Below are positions 1-10,717 of a stretch of 64,000 nucleotides of DNA, piece by piece (positions within the stretch are counted from its first letter, which is position 1; the number at the start of each line of letters is the position of its first letter). The DNA lies in assembly GCA_035772405.1 (NCBI GenBank), contig JAYKKM010000309.1, positions 270,001 to 334,000 of the forward strand. The letters are read 5' to 3'. Both the position numbers and the translations under genes were made by a program. This stretch comes from Chrysogorgia sp. JL179-B06. Lineage: Eukaryota; Cnidaria; Anthozoa; Scleralcyonacea; Chrysogorgiidae. The notes beneath the pieces are model-generated. The model did no database searches. It was not told the origin of the DNA and was given only the letters and a program-made list of their open reading frames with translations.

Positions 1-523
1 TGAGTAAATTATACTCGGCTGAATTAATTGAGTTTTATGACAAGCCAATAGCATTATAGAATGGACCAGCCAATCCCAGGGCCATTTTCGCCGCCAACCT
101 TCCGTCGTGTAGGCAAAATGCCCTGGGTACGAGGTTGCATGAAAGACCATTTCAAGTTTCATATATGTGCATAATTATCAACCGGATGCAAGTAAAACAA
201 AGACAATGACTACAATCATGATAACCAGTATATGTTGTATTCAAATTTAATTTAGGTTTATTTTATTTTGTTAATAGTACATATAAACTCAGGTAGTTGA
301 TGAAAATAGAAAAATCTGAAAGTTTGAAGTGTTTTATTTATTATTCATTTATGAGTTTGTAAAATGTGATTGGTAAAACTATGTTCCTCTTGTCTATTTG
401 GGAATAGACTACTAGTGCTAAATAAAAAAACTAAATAAAAAAATCAAATAAATAGGAACTGTAATTAATTCCTGTTCAACTAACATGAAGGCAAACGTAT
501 TTCCGTATTCCTATCTTCTATCC
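1..523. other. Non-coding left edge with a short inverted repeat
   Basis: I see no gene here. An imperfect inverted repeat (CCCAGGGC at 76-83 against GCCCTGGG at 120-127, with ATTTT-GCC continuing inside each arm) looks like a relic of a small inverted-repeat element. The rest is AT-rich. No left terminus matching the Harbinger right terminus near 1995 was found. Confidence 0.4.
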
Positions 524-1848
524 CTAGCACACGCCATGACCTTGTTTTTCTTTCCACAACTTTTCTTTCAACGCTTCTCGGATTTTTCTTGCCTGAACAG
601 ACGAATCTTTCACCTTACTGCTTTGGCGCATATTCATCAGGTTTCGGACAGTATCTCTGTATCGTCTGTCCATGGTTGTTGGATCAGCTGCTATGTCAAG
701 TTGGGGAGGGAATGGCTCATTGTGTTCGATGCAAGTATTATGAAGAACAATGCAAGCTAATGTAGTTACCTTCATTTTCTCCTGATTGCATTCACACTTT
801 CTGTATAAAACCCTAAACCTCCCCTTCAATCGACCATAAGCAGCTTCAGTGACCATCCTTGCTCGGGGATAGACGATAGTTGAAGTTTCTTTCTTCTGGT
901 ACCAGGGTGGCATGTGTGAAGGGCATCATTATCCAAGTTGTGCATGGGAATGCAGAATCTGCTACAATAAGAGGACCAACTTTGACTCCACCAATCATTT
1001 TTTGAAATTGTAGGAATAATGTTATTTTCTGTGATGTCTTTCCAAACCTGAGTGGACTGCAAAATTATGGAATCATGAGAATTTCCAGGAAAGCCAACAC
1101 TAGCCCAAACAAACCGGTATTTTGCATCGACCAGACCCATTGAAATCACTGAATAGAAGTTCTTGAAGTTGTGGTGGTCTTTGGCAGCTTCAGCGCCCCC
1201 ATCAAGACATTTTATAGAAATATGGCAACCATCAACTGCAGACCAACAGCAAGGCAACTGCCATCTTTCTTCCATGTCAATTATTATTTCTTTCATGTCT
1301 TCTTCTGAGGAAGGAAAATGGACAGAAACAGCGTCGTGCCATAGATTACGGACAATTGCTTCACATACTTCAATAACTATCCCTTGGATGGTAGCTATCC
1401 CAAGACCAGACATATCTGATAGCGTGTAGTAATAATCACCACGAGCCAGTCTGTAAAGACAAATCCCTAATCTGCACGCAGGGGATATTCGCTCTTCGGT
1501 TACCACAACTTTATTCAATTCGTGTTCTATTTTACCGAGAATAAGCGTGAAGATATTTCGTGGCATCCGAAAGGTATTCCTAAAGCGCTTCTCTGAGTAA
1601 CTTGCCCATAGAGAATTCCACCAATTTGTTGTTCTTTCGAGTCGACGACACGAACGAATTCGTAGTGGCGTTTCAGGCTTAGAAGACGTCACTACAAGCA
1701 GTGTCAAGCACAGTTGAAGGATCTTCTTTCTTCTACTTAAGATGTAGTGCAATATTCGGAGTTGTCTCAGCCGTCTCTCTTTTCTTATTTGAAAAATTTG
1801 CTTCAGGATGATCGCTCTTTTCGCTTTACACTTTGGCGGGAGATGCAA
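524..1848 (-). pseudogene. PIF/Harbinger transposase (HARBI1-like), two frameshifts
   Basis: This is a DDE-type transposase of the PIF/Harbinger superfamily, which would cut and paste its own element in the nucleus. The catalytic triad can be followed: AVDGCHI (first D), GFPGNSHD (second D) and AYGRLKGRFR (the acidic region before the third helix). The reading frame is broken twice. One extra base lies in the A-run near 999-1005, just before MIGGVKVGPLIVADSAFP, and one extra C lies in the CCCC run near 867-870, after NFNYRLS. Both look like homopolymer slips, so the copy is either recently dead or affected by sequencing error. The N-terminal helix-turn-helix-like part and the C-terminal basic tail are otherwise complete. 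No Myb/SANT partner protein was found alongside. The family call is firm; the exact start is uncertain because upstream codons are open to 1848. Confidence 0.88.
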
Positions 1849-1995
1849 TCAACAACAGCGCTATTTGGCCGGTGTCATATTTCGACTGTCGCATTAAATG
1901 CGACCATTAAATTCGACGTCTAAACCGAACGGGCTCACTTCCGTTGCATGATCGTCGCATTAAATGCGACGGAACTTCGACGTCGAAACCAGGCC
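1849..1995 (-). repeat. Right terminal region of the Harbinger element
   Basis: The stretch contains two copies of TCGCATTAAATGCGAC and ends in CGACGTCGAAACCAGGCC followed by TTA, the usual Harbinger target trinucleotide. A MITE at 39033..39205 has the same layout and a closely similar end (AAACTAGGCTTAA), which supports reading this as the transposon terminus. Confidence 0.6.
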
Positions 1996-2054
1996 TTAAC
2001 TACCATTTGTAATTCGTAGAAAAAAACAATTAATAATATTTTTAATAATTTTAC

Positions 2055-2141
2055 CGGAAGGACTTTCATTTGACGAACCTTTGATCTTGGTCATTTCACA
2101 TCCCCTTTCCTCTTTTCGTTGTCCTTTTTCTTTATCATTTT
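2055..2141 (-). CDS. Candidate phase 1-1 exon, charged low-complexity peptide
   Basis: An acceptor (tttctacag) precedes and a donor (gtaaaa) follows an 87-bp open stretch. In phase 1 it reads ENDKEKGQRKEERGC, then EMTKIKGSSNESPSG. It is one of a set of minus-strand exons with identical phase and similar composition (2289, 2697, 7972, 8161, 31013, 36754). The function is unknown; a cytoplasmic receptor tail or a separate disordered protein are both possible. The next exon downstream was not seen and may lie beyond the window. Confidence 0.4.
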
Positions 2142-2288
2142 CTGTAGAAAACCAGAAAATATAAACTATAATATATATATCAAATGATAGACATACATAA
2201 TATTATAAAAACTATACTTAAACATTTATTAGTTTTATAAAATATTTAAATTAGCTATTAAAACAAGTATATACTATAGTTAGGTTAC

Positions 2289-2399
2289 CTTTTGACTTCA
2301 ATCTCGATTCATTGGCACGATGCTGATATGTACTTTCAGCTTGTATAAATTGTCCCACCACAAAAGGTCCATCTTTCTCTTTCACGGAACTTGATGTTA
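2289..2399 (-). CDS. Candidate phase 1-1 exon (37 codons)
   Basis: The acceptor is ctgcactag and the donor is gtaacc. The 111-bp exon is open in phase 1 and begins VTSSSVKEKDGPFVVGQF. It lies between the exon candidates at 2697 and 2055 with short introns of about 300 and 150 bp, as expected for consecutive exons of one transcript. The peptide is polar and basic and has no recognisable domain. Confidence 0.42.
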
Positions 2400-2696
2400 C
2401 TAGTGCAGAAAGGGAGGATATTGTCAAACAATTAATCGCCACCATTAGTACATTGTAATTACAATAACTAATTAGGGAATGATGAATTAAGGTTGTCATT
2501 ATTTTTATCTGATTCGATTTCTTTGCCTGAACTAGTACCCCTCATGCTCCATCATTTTCCTTTCTTTTCCTTATGTTTTTTTGTTTCTCTCCAGAGAACA
2601 ATGTAGCATAGCATAAAAGCATATTTTAACTCTGAAGTTGGCGTAAAGAGAACATGACTTACGAAATTATAACAGAGACACTAGAATGATGTTTAC

Positions 2697-2804
2697 CTTT
2701 GGCAGAGTGACGACGTTTCCCACGAGGATGAATTGGACTTTTTCCTTTCCGAATTCGCGCAAGCAGGGAAGCATGCTGCTTTTCTTTCTCAGATTTCGAC
2801 GGTT
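2697..2804 (-). CDS. Candidate phase 1-1 exon, strongly basic
   Basis: The acceptor tttaattag and donor gtaaac bound 108 bp that are open in phase 1, reading EPSKSEKEKQHASLLARIRK and then a Lys/Arg/His-rich stretch ending RRHSAKG. The splice signals match those of the 8161 exon (acceptor ctaattag). It was not recognised as any family; the basic runs would suit a nuclear-targeting or membrane-proximal tail. Confidence 0.45.
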
Positions 2805-2855
2805 CTAATTAAAACAAACAATTTTTATGATGTAGTAACTAGCATAAATATTTAA

Positions 2856-3261
2856 AGTGCCCCTGCAACGAAATATCATATTACGTTTCCTGGCATTTTT
2901 GTCACAGAACATAATTATACGATTTCACAGCAGTATGTGATTATGACGTCAAAGACTCAACACGCGACAAGCTTTATGGAAATTATACGACACGTTACAA
3001 TAAAAAGTTTTCCCCAAGTAGCTTTATATTTATACACAACTAACCACGTCTTGAGTCTTTGACGTCACTTCCTCTAATCGCAACCTAAGCTTCCGGAACA
3101 TATTCGAGTAATGGCGGCCGTATTATCTCGTATAAAAGCAGTCTGAAAAGGCAACTTCCCATGCTCGCAATTGCTCGAAATTTGGCAAGTTAAGTAAGAA
3201 TATATGCTCTTTACAAATATGTAAAAATTCGGGATACCAAAAATTTGATCACAGAGGCACT
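2856..3261. mobile_element. Non-autonomous TTAA-target element (MITE), 406 bp
   Basis: TTAA duplications at 2852-2855 and 3262-3265 flank terminal inverted repeats: AGTGCCCCTGCAACGAAA on the left, and AGTGCCTCTGTGATCAAA read inward from the right. No ORF is inside. An internal inverted pair (TGACGTCAAAGACTCAA against TTGAGTCTTTGACGTCA) lies near 2948 and 3050. TTAA target choice fits the piggyBac or Kolobok superfamilies; without a transposase the assignment stays open. Confidence 0.72.
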
Positions 3262-3265
3262 TTAA

Positions 3266-4097
3266 CGTTTAGTAATTGAAGTTATATTATAATATGGGAT
3301 ATTATTATCAAATTAATTAACAGATCGGATGCAAAAAATTCAAAATAATGAAGAACACATTATACGTAAAATAATGCGCGACACCGACTATTGACGCATC
3401 ATTAAAACTAGAATACGAAATTCTCGCTACATCGCCTTGTTACGAGCACGACGTCTTCACGTGTCGACTATAGCTAGCTGCGGTATACCATTGTATAGAA
3501 GAACAACTACGGTCCTAAGAGCATGCAGAACTTTTGTGGGACAAAGAACAAAGGTGCCATTTAGTTAGCCACTAATCTAGATGTTCTAAACAGTCGCTTT
3601 AATTATTCTAAATTCACCTACCTGGAATACACAAGCGGTTAGTCAAAGAAAAAATAAAATAATACAATAAATGTTCAATGCCGATTGCAATTGATTTTCC
3701 GCTTGAAGAATTCGTACGATCAAGGAATATATATATATATAGGGGGTACTTTCTCAACATTGTGTGAGAAAATACTAGTGGGATTATGATTGATGTGTTT
3801 TGTACCAGATTATGGCGAAATTCCCAAGAGCTCTTGTACACGTGTATGGAAATGTCTGGAATATTCACTAAATGCAATGTTCTGCAACTTTGACACGTTA
3901 AATAATAAACTATGTGTGATCCCATACCAAGAGGAATGTAAAAGAGAGAGATGGATCGTGTCTTGACAGAAACGAAATGAAAAAGCCTGTTCCTATACCC
4001 ACTGTGTGTTGTTCTTTGTCGTTTACTGGTAAACATTTTGTTCACATTCGGTATCAAATAGACAAACCAATTACATCTGTTTATCGTGGGTTTAACA
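3266..4097. other. No gene recognised
   Basis: There is AT-rich sequence with scattered short ORFs and a short TA run near 3730-3742. The longest minus-strand ORF (3614-4117) has no recognisable domain and its end runs into the word-repeat cluster, so I treat it as chance. Confidence 0.4.
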
Positions 4098-4530
4098 TAC
4101 ACACGTAAAAATCTCACAAGTTGTCACAGCATTGTTGCCTGAACAATGCTGTAACAACTTGTTGACATACGTGAACAACATTGTTGAATGAACAGCATTG
4201 TTCATCATTGTTTCAACATGTTGTTACAGCTTGTTGAAACAACAATGGTTGTTCACGCATGTTGGAACAAGCGAGAAACGTATTGTTACAACAATCATGT
4301 TCACCATTGTTGCAACAAGTTGTTCATTGTTGTTATTTCATCATGCTGTAACAACATGTTGCATCATGCATGAACAACATTGTCGAATCAACAAGTTGTT
4401 TTTCGGTGTTCGAACAGACGTGAACAAGTTGTTCGTTCAACAACTTGTTACAGCATTGACACTGTTCGTGAACAACACGCGAGGACACTATGGACCAATG
4501 TCACGTGAAGTTCATGTGTACGGTCACGTG
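4098..4530. repeat. Palindromic-word repeat cluster (ACAACATTGTT / AACAAGTTGTT)
   Basis: The stretch consists almost only of variants of one short palindromic vocabulary: AACAACTTGTT, AACAATGTTGTT and GTTGCAACAA. It starts TACACACGTAAAAA-TCTCACAAGTTG. The cluster at 5634-5920 ends with the inverse, reading TACACGCGTAAAAA-CGCACAAGTTG from its outer edge, so the two may be ends of one foldback element or two related copies. Confidence 0.6.
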
Positions 4531-5633
4531 TATACGGTCTTTTGAACTTTTCTTCCTGAGTCGACCGGCGGGACAAATCGTTGAAACGATATGGCTTTTC
4601 CCACTGGTTTTTTCCTCGTTTGATTTTCCCTTTGCTGCATTGCCAATGGTCTGAGGAATAGTCTTCTGTATGAACAAAACCCCTCAGTAAAACTTTGTGA
4701 AGATTTAATTAGAGTAGACTGGCATACACTATGTTTATCCAGCTCAAAGAGGTAAGAATAATAAATTATTAAATAGCTTGATAATGCTTCTTCAATGTTT
4801 ATATTTCGGCTCTTTGGCATTGCTAAATGCTATCTTAATATATGTCCCTCCACTCTCATTTTGTTCCCAGCTTAAAACCCACGAAAAAGCAAAAAAATTA
4901 GGTAAGTTTACTTTGTTCACGCTCGGTCCAATACTGTTAAAACAGTCAATTTTTTATGCAACATAACTTAAGTTACAACTGCAAACGAAAACCAAAAAAA
5001 GAAGTTTTGACAGTCTTTGGAATAATCTTGCAAAAATAGTTTATCATTCTTTGTTTTTTTTAGAAAGTACATGTGAACTGATCAGCCTTCATATTTATTT
5101 ACAAAAAAGGTAAGACATGTAAAAAGCCGCCCTCACTATTAAGAGATTCAGTATCGATTTTGTTGTTATATTTAAGTCATTTAACTTGCAGGTAGACGTT
5201 TGTGTTAAGTGTTTCAAAACTTTAATATATTTTGTTTTGTTTTCTTTCATCGAAATTAGTCGGAATGCTGATCTCCTGCCTTTTTAGGCAAAAGTGAAAT
5301 AATTTTTGTTTACAGGACAGCGTTATTAATCTTTTTTTTTTTTCTTAAATTCGTTTTGTATAGACTGTAGTTGTGGGACTTCAATGATATCAATGAAAAT
5401 AGAGAATAAAGCGCCGCTAAAGAACCGGGATAAACTGGCTGTACGTAGCAGTGTAAAGAAGGATACGCGAGACTTTGTATTCAAATTGTCACTCTTCAAT
5501 AAACGTTTTTAAACATTCATGGATGTGTTTGTGTGATATCTTCGTATTCAATAATAGCGATATTAATATTTTTGTGATTTAGCGAGAAAACCGGGGGGTG
5601 CACAAAAAACAAGAATTTATCTTATCGATATCA
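4531..5633. other. Sequence between two word-repeat clusters; no gene recognised
   Basis: This is AT-rich sequence with several homopolymer runs. If the clusters at 4098 and 5634 are termini of one element, this is its interior, but it encodes nothing I recognise. Confidence 0.35.
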
Positions 5634-5920
5634 TCTTGTAACATGTTGTTTCAACAACTTGACGTTCACAAATGTTAATTTATCATGCTGGAACAAAGCT
5701 GTTATATCATGCATGTAACATCGTGTTGGAACAACTTGTTCACGTCTGTTGGTTCATCATTCATGAACATGCGTGTTGGAACATACGTGTTGGAACATAC
5801 GTGAACAAGTTGTTGACAACTTGTTCACAGGGTGCAGCACAACATTGTTCACGTCTGTCGAGAACAACTTGTTCACGTCTGTTAACAACTTGTAACAACT
5901 TGTGCGTTTTTACGCGTGTA
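5634..5920. repeat. Second palindromic-word cluster, inverted end
   Basis: It has the same vocabulary as 4098-4530 (GTTGGAACA, AACAACTTGTTCACG). Its right end, TTTTTACGCGTGTA, is the inverse of the left end of the first cluster. TA dinucleotides flank both outer ends, compatible with a TA target site. Confidence 0.58.
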
Positions 5921-5934
5921 TACAATATATGTGT

Positions 5935-6790
5935 ATTTATCAAGTGGTTTGATTCCTATCTCAGCGGCCGCCGTCAACGTGTTACGGTACTTGGCCACAC
6001 TTCGTAGGAAATTGCTGTCAGTTCGGGAGTGTCTCAAGGATCAATTTTAGGTCCAGCTATATTTTGCTATATGTTTAAAACCTCCCTGAAGCTGTTAGTA
6101 TAGTAGTCGAGTGTAGATGTTTGCAGATGATACGAAAATCGTAAAGGAAATTAAGAGCTTCGATGACGTTGTTCTTCTCCAGACAGACCTTCAAAACTTA
6201 GAAACTTGGTCAAGATCCTCTAGCCTGTCTTTCAACGAGACCAAATGCAAATTACAACGCATTACTAGGAAGAACAAGCCCGTTGTGTCTTCTTATAAGC
6301 TTAACAATATTCTCATAGTAATAACCGACGTAGAAAGAGAACTTGGCGTCTGGGTAGAAAAAGACCTAACAAGGAATAAGCAAGTATACGAACAATCTGC
6401 ACGCGCTAATAAACTCCTAGGATACATTAAGAGAAATACTAGGTCCATCCAAAGATCCACCATTGTCACCTTGGCTACGCCACACAGATCTGGGCGCAAC
6501 AATCTATTGAACTTATTAATAAGTTAGAGCGCATACAAAGACGCGCAACAAGATATCTTTTAAATATATCATACTCCTCTACTATGGACAACAAGACTAG
6601 GTTACAATACTTTAATCCATTACCTATTTGTTATTGGCATGAGCTTTTGGACACGACTTTGTTCTTTAAGATAACACATGGCCTCGCCAATGCAGATTCC
6701 TCCGTACTTGCTATCGTCCGAATGCTAGAGCTACTAGATCATCTACTAGTAATATCACAAAGTTTATCCAGCGCAAATGTAAAACTACTA
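5935..6790 (+). pseudogene. LINE reverse transcriptase remnant, first part
   Basis: The reading frame is decayed but follows the C-terminal half of a non-LTR retrotransposon RT. In order: WFDSYLSGRRQRV, GVSQGSILGPAIF, MFADDTKIV (the catalytic xADD box), then the thumb region with ELGVWVEKDLT, LERIQRRATRYLLN and a conserved tail around 6600-6780. Stops and frameshifts occur near 6008, 6100 and 6480. The line resumes at about 7266 after a hairpin element, so the two parts belong to one insertion. The clade (CR1/Jockey-like) is only a guess. Confidence 0.8.
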
Positions 6791-6796
6791 CTTAAG

Positions 6797-7265
6797 AAAT
6801 AGAAAACATTCTGCGTGTTTACATACAGTTATAGAAACACGAGTGGAAGTTTGGGAGAAATAGAAATGGCTATTTCGAGTTCTCCCAAACGTTTACGAGT
6901 GTTTCTATAACTATATGTAAATACGAAAAGATGTTTTCTATTTCTCTTTTATAAAATAACACTGAGGAAATAAGTAATAAGACACTTATTCAAATGATGA
7001 AAATATACATTCTCCTTACTCACGCTAGACAGCGTCGTCGGCTGCTCAAACGAATATAAACGCTCTAAACTGCAGTGAAGAAAAGCATCAAATCTTCTCG
7101 TTTTTCTTCTTGTTGGGTGTCACAGAACATATTTATCGACATTCTAGCTGTTTGTCTTTGTTCGTCTTACAGTCCATTTTATAAATCCATGTTTTCCATC
7201 GAGTTATAGAAACACGATTTTCAGCCAATCAACGCGTCTGGTTATTTGGTCTGATTAATTGGTTA
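6797..7265. mobile_element. Hairpin-ended foldback element inside the LINE
   Basis: The left end is a hairpin (6797-6944): AAATAGAAAACAT and CAGTTATAGAAACACGAGT on one arm are mirrored on the other by GTGTTTCTATAACTATATG and ATGTTTTCTATTT. The right end near 7240-7265 carries AATTGGTTATTTCATAATTA, resembling the shared end of the other hairpin elements (20656, 21776, 30666, 39250). It interrupts the LINE reading frame that continues at 7266. No ORF is present. Confidence 0.55.
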
Positions 7266-7680
7266 TTTCATAATTACGAAAGATCTTTTATTGTTAGAAC
7301 TTGTATGATCTGGAACTCTTTCGTAGATCAACTTAACTTTAGTATGGTCAACTTATATTCATTCAAATCAGTTATATAAAAATATTATAAAGCATCCTTA
7401 GTAATTTATAACCCTGATAACCCACATACTTTTAAGACGGTCTGCCTGATGTGTAGCTATGCACGACCGCGCATTCGCCCTATTACTTTCTGTATGTAAT
7501 TTTTATGTTTTTCGTACTGATTATTATTGCTATATGTGTTATTGATATTTGTTATTGAACTCGGGCCGGCAATGATTGGCTTCGGCTGTTGTGGTTACCC
7601 TGCCATATGTATTTGCTACTGCAGTAATTTCATTTTAGTTATGTTATGTATTTGGCGAATCTACTAAAATAATAAAAATT
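7266..7680 (+). pseudogene. LINE remnant, C-terminus and 3' end
   Basis: It continues the LINE of 5935-6790 with IRTCMIWNSFVDQLN, then YNPDNPHTFKTVCLMCSY, followed by a non-coding 3' tail ending in AATAATAAAAATTAA. It encodes no complete protein. Confidence 0.6.
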
Positions 7681-7764
7681 AACATTCTCTTCTAGTCGTC
7701 AATTCTTCAATTACTATGGGATATATATTCCTGTTTTACATTAATATATCACAAATTGGAAAAA

Positions 7765-7880
7765 AATAATCATCATCTTTTCACCACAATCACCACCATC
7801 ATCATCACCATAAGGATCACCATTGTAATCAGCGTCATCGTCATTAACACGATATGTAGTATTTTATTTCAAATACAATC
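7765..7880. repeat. ATC/ACC-rich low-complexity DNA
   Basis: It holds irregular CACCATCATCATCACC runs. The same composition recurs at 8395-8830, 8955-9205 and 14093-14470, around the exon candidates at 7972-8250. Confidence 0.7.
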
Positions 7881-7971
7881 ACAATCATCATTAACGCAAA
7901 AATCAACAAAGCAATAAATATGGATTTTTATTCATAATATAAAAATGGATTTAAATAGTCGTTACTTTTAC

Positions 7972-8043
7972 CCGCTTGGATATCCGCTGCTATCCCTTCG
8001 ATTTTAGTAATTCAAATTTCGTTCCCTTCCTCGTTCTGGTTTT
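7972..8043 (-). pseudogene. Candidate phase 1-1 exon with an in-frame stop
   Basis: A 72-bp stretch lies between an AAG acceptor (aacaatgaag) and donor gtaaaa. In phase 1 it reads ENQNEEGNEI, then a TGA, then ITKIEGIAADIQAG. Length and phase match the neighbouring exon at 8161, but the TGA means it is decayed, not used, or wrongly bounded. Confidence 0.28.
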
Positions 8044-8160
8044 CTTCATTGTTTATTTAAAGCGAAAATAATTAAAATATTTCGCTTATTTCCAGCACGT
8101 TGGCGCACACTATGCATGATTTACCATATTATAATAAAATCTAGTTAATTCGTGCGTTAC

Positions 8161-8250
8161 CTTTCAATGCTTGGTCACTTTCATTAACAGGAAGAACTGG
8201 GGCAATAATGGAAGAAGGTTCGCCATTCTCTTCCTCAAACTTTGATACTT
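8161..8250 (-). CDS. Candidate phase 1-1 exon, acidic
   Basis: The acceptor is ttctaattag and the donor is gtaacg. The 90-bp exon is open in phase 1 and begins EVSKFEEENGEPSSIIAPV. It is in the same phase and strand as the other tail exon candidates. No domain was recognised; the peptide is acidic and probably disordered. Confidence 0.42.
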
Positions 8251-8394
8251 CTAATTAGAAAGAGAATATATATTTTTAAGTTTCTTAACATATTTTACAT
8301 GATGTAGTTATTACGTTAAATCTGAGACGTTGTGGTAAATAAAATTTATTTGTAGACACACGCAACATGTCAACATGTCAATTATTATATAACC

Positions 8395-8830
8395 ATAACA
8401 ATCACCACTATACTCAACATCGATATCACAATCATAGCCACCGACATTGTAACACCACCTCAATTACAATTATCTTCATTGTCACTGACATTATCACCAC
8501 AAATGTCACTATCACCATCATCTATTACTAACATAATTAGCGTTTTATTACATATTAATTACAAACTTTGTTTTTGTTCTCTTTTCCTATTTTAATTCCG
8601 ATAATATTCGGTAGCATTATCACCGCCACCATTAGCATAATAATCTCCAACACCACATAAATCTCAATCACAATCGCCATCAGTCATCAGCGTTATATCC
8701 AGTGCCAGTACCAACGTCATCCAGTGGCAATACCAATATAATCACCATCTTCATGGCAATATGACAAATCATTGCCATCGTATATAGCTACCACTATCAT
8801 CACCATCAGCAATAGGAACAAAAGCACCTT
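8395..8830. repeat. ATCACC-rich low-complexity DNA
   Basis: It consists of diverged CAATCACCACC and CATCATCACC motifs on the plus strand. ORFs here encode only Thr/Ile or Asp/Met runs and are ignored. Confidence 0.65.
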
Positions 8831-8954
8831 AGATAAAAAAGTATTATACTTTCAATGATGCTTTTCTTTGACTATTTCCAATGGAAAACAAAAACACGTT
8901 CAGCTTATTGCGATAATCTAGTATTGTATCTAGTATTTCACCTTTTGAAAGCGT

Positions 8955-9205
8955 CATAATTATCGTCATAATCACCATATGCATTATATTCTTTTCATAA
9001 ACATCACAATCATCGTTACCATCATCATTGAAAGCAGCAGTACCATCATTATCGAAACAACCATCATAATTACCATAATCATAATCACCATAATCATAAT
9101 CACCATCATCATCATCATCACAATCATAGGAATCATCATCAAAACCACCATCATCAAAATCACCATTACAGCAACCGTCATGATCACCACAAATCATTAC
9201 CATCT
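8955..9205. repeat. ATC/ATA trinucleotide-rich low-complexity DNA
   Basis: It is a dense array of CATCATAATCACCATAATC-type units. Translations give poly-Ile or poly-Asp in several frames, which marks it as a repeat and not coding. Confidence 0.75.
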
Positions 9206-9400
9206 CAATAAGTAATCAAATCAAATCAAATTGTATTTGCCACAACTTTAACAATATTATATAAGAATTGTAAGGTATGAATATACATCAAATAGTGGTG
9301 AGAAAATCCCAAAGAAACTTCATAACTTATTGACTAACATAATTAATTACATAATAACATGACTTAATAATAATAATTAATAATAATATATATTAATAAT

Positions 9401-9434
9401 AATATATATATATATATATTAATAATAATAATTA

Positions 9435-9470
<36 letters not shown>
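9401..9470. repeat. TA microsatellite
   Basis: TA/TAA runs immediately precede CCGGGTGGCGCAAAAACATG, which looks like one end of a TA-target (Tc1/mariner-type) element. Confidence 0.8.
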
Positions 9471-9557
9471 GGGTGGCGCAAAAACATGTTCCCCCTCTTC
9501 GACTCATTCATGTAATTAAAAAACTGAAAAAGCTATCTTATACAAATAAAAATTATT

Positions 9558-9820
9558 GAACGTAGTTATGTCTAACTTAAATTTTGATGTATGCCTTGCA
9601 CATTTCTATAAAATATTAGCCGAGATATAGGCGTTTAAACTCGGACGACACTATGCGTGTTTTTACCATTTTATTACCATAATGCACATTATTAGACCAT
9701 TTCAGACAATTTTTCGCGTCTTCCAAAAACGCTACATTGAGTGTAAACGCCTATATCTCGGCTAATATTTTATAGAAATGTGCAAGGCATACATCAAAAT
9801 TTAAGTTAGACATAACTACG

Positions 9821-9823
<3 letters not shown>
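9558..9823. repeat. 80-bp perfect inverted repeat (hairpin)
   Basis: The arms at 9558-9637 and 9744-9823 are exact inverse copies over 80 bp, separated by 106 bp, and TA microsatellites flank the structure. A transcript through it would form a long perfect duplex. The mariner-like motif at 9471 has no counterpart on the right, so it is either a truncated element or an inverted duplication. Confidence 0.92.

Positions 9824-9858
<35 letters not shown>
9824..9858. repeat. TA microsatellite
   Basis: It directly abuts the right arm of the 80-bp inverted repeat. Confidence 0.85.
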
Positions 9859-9863
<5 letters not shown>

Positions 9864-10186
9864 TGCTACTTGGATTTTTATTTACCAAATTGGATTTGGC
9901 TTACGCATGATATTAAGCGTTGTCCAGACCTCGGTCAAAGTTATCTGCTTTGGCAGATAATTCTGCTGGATAATTATTGTTAGCATATACCAAAACAGTG
10001 AATAGTGCTTTTCGCGCAATCTGATTGGTTCCTCTAGCTCGGGATATCCTGCACTATTCACTGTTTCGCAAAACAACATGGTGTCATTCTCTTGAACGAT
10101 TTTCTTTTTACATAATGCAAGAAATTGGTAAAAGCAGGCAGGTAGAAAACAATTACTGTATGTAGGAAAATTATTTTAGGTAATAT

Positions 10187-10588
10187 TCATGAAAAACAAG
10201 TTTCAAAGAGAGAATAGAAAGTGCTCAAAAATCCGCAGAACAACGAATGATATGCTCCGAAAACAAACTTGATTGAACGAACCGACTGTTGCATGTCAGT
10301 TTTTCGTTCAAATATTTTGAAAGAAAAGTGTTCTCCGTAGTTCATATATCGATATTCGCCTTTATATAGTTTGAGACAATTTGAATTGCCTTTCATATAG
10401 AATTTAATAACATTTACAACATTAAAAATCATTTCGGTTGCAACAAAACCAAGCAAAACGTAAATAATTAGTACGGTTTCAGCCATAAAGATTACCGCGA
10501 TACACTGCCCAAGAAACTGGCGAGTAATGAACTGAATACTAAACAAATGACCTGGAAAACATACTACCGATTTTATAACAGTAAACAC
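10187..10588 (-). CDS. Hydrophobic ORF, unrecognised (133 aa)
   Basis: The open frame has a hydrophobic stretch (AVIFMAETVLIIYVLLGFVA) and a Cys/Lys-rich second half. I do not recognise a family. A possible acceptor (tatgttttccag) lies inside, near residue 13, so this could be an exon of a membrane protein; it may equally be chance in a foldback element. The alternative phase was not excluded. Confidence 0.22.
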   Translation of the reverse strand: MFTVIKSVVCFPGHLFSIQFITRQFLGQCIAVIFMAETVLIIYVLLGFVATEMIFNVVNVIKFYMKGNSNCLKLYKGEYRYMNYGEHFSFKIFERKTDMQQSVRSIKFVFGAYHSLFCGFLSTFYSLFETCFS

Positions 10589-10717
10589 CCACAGAAATCT
10601 TTATAAATTAAAGGAAATTCAACGACTAAACACATGAAACATTGTCGTTGCACTGACCGAAATAAAAACGCTTTGAAAAGAACAATTACTGTCGTTTACT
10701 CACCCAGAATTCATTAG

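Noticed and set aside
4098..4530. Cys/His-rich ORFs that could look like a zinc-binding protein
   Set aside because: They are translations of AACAATGTTGTT-type repeats in overlapping frames.
8844..9215. Asp-, Ile- and Met-rich ORFs
   Set aside because: They arise from ATC/ATA trinucleotide repeats and are open in several frames at once.
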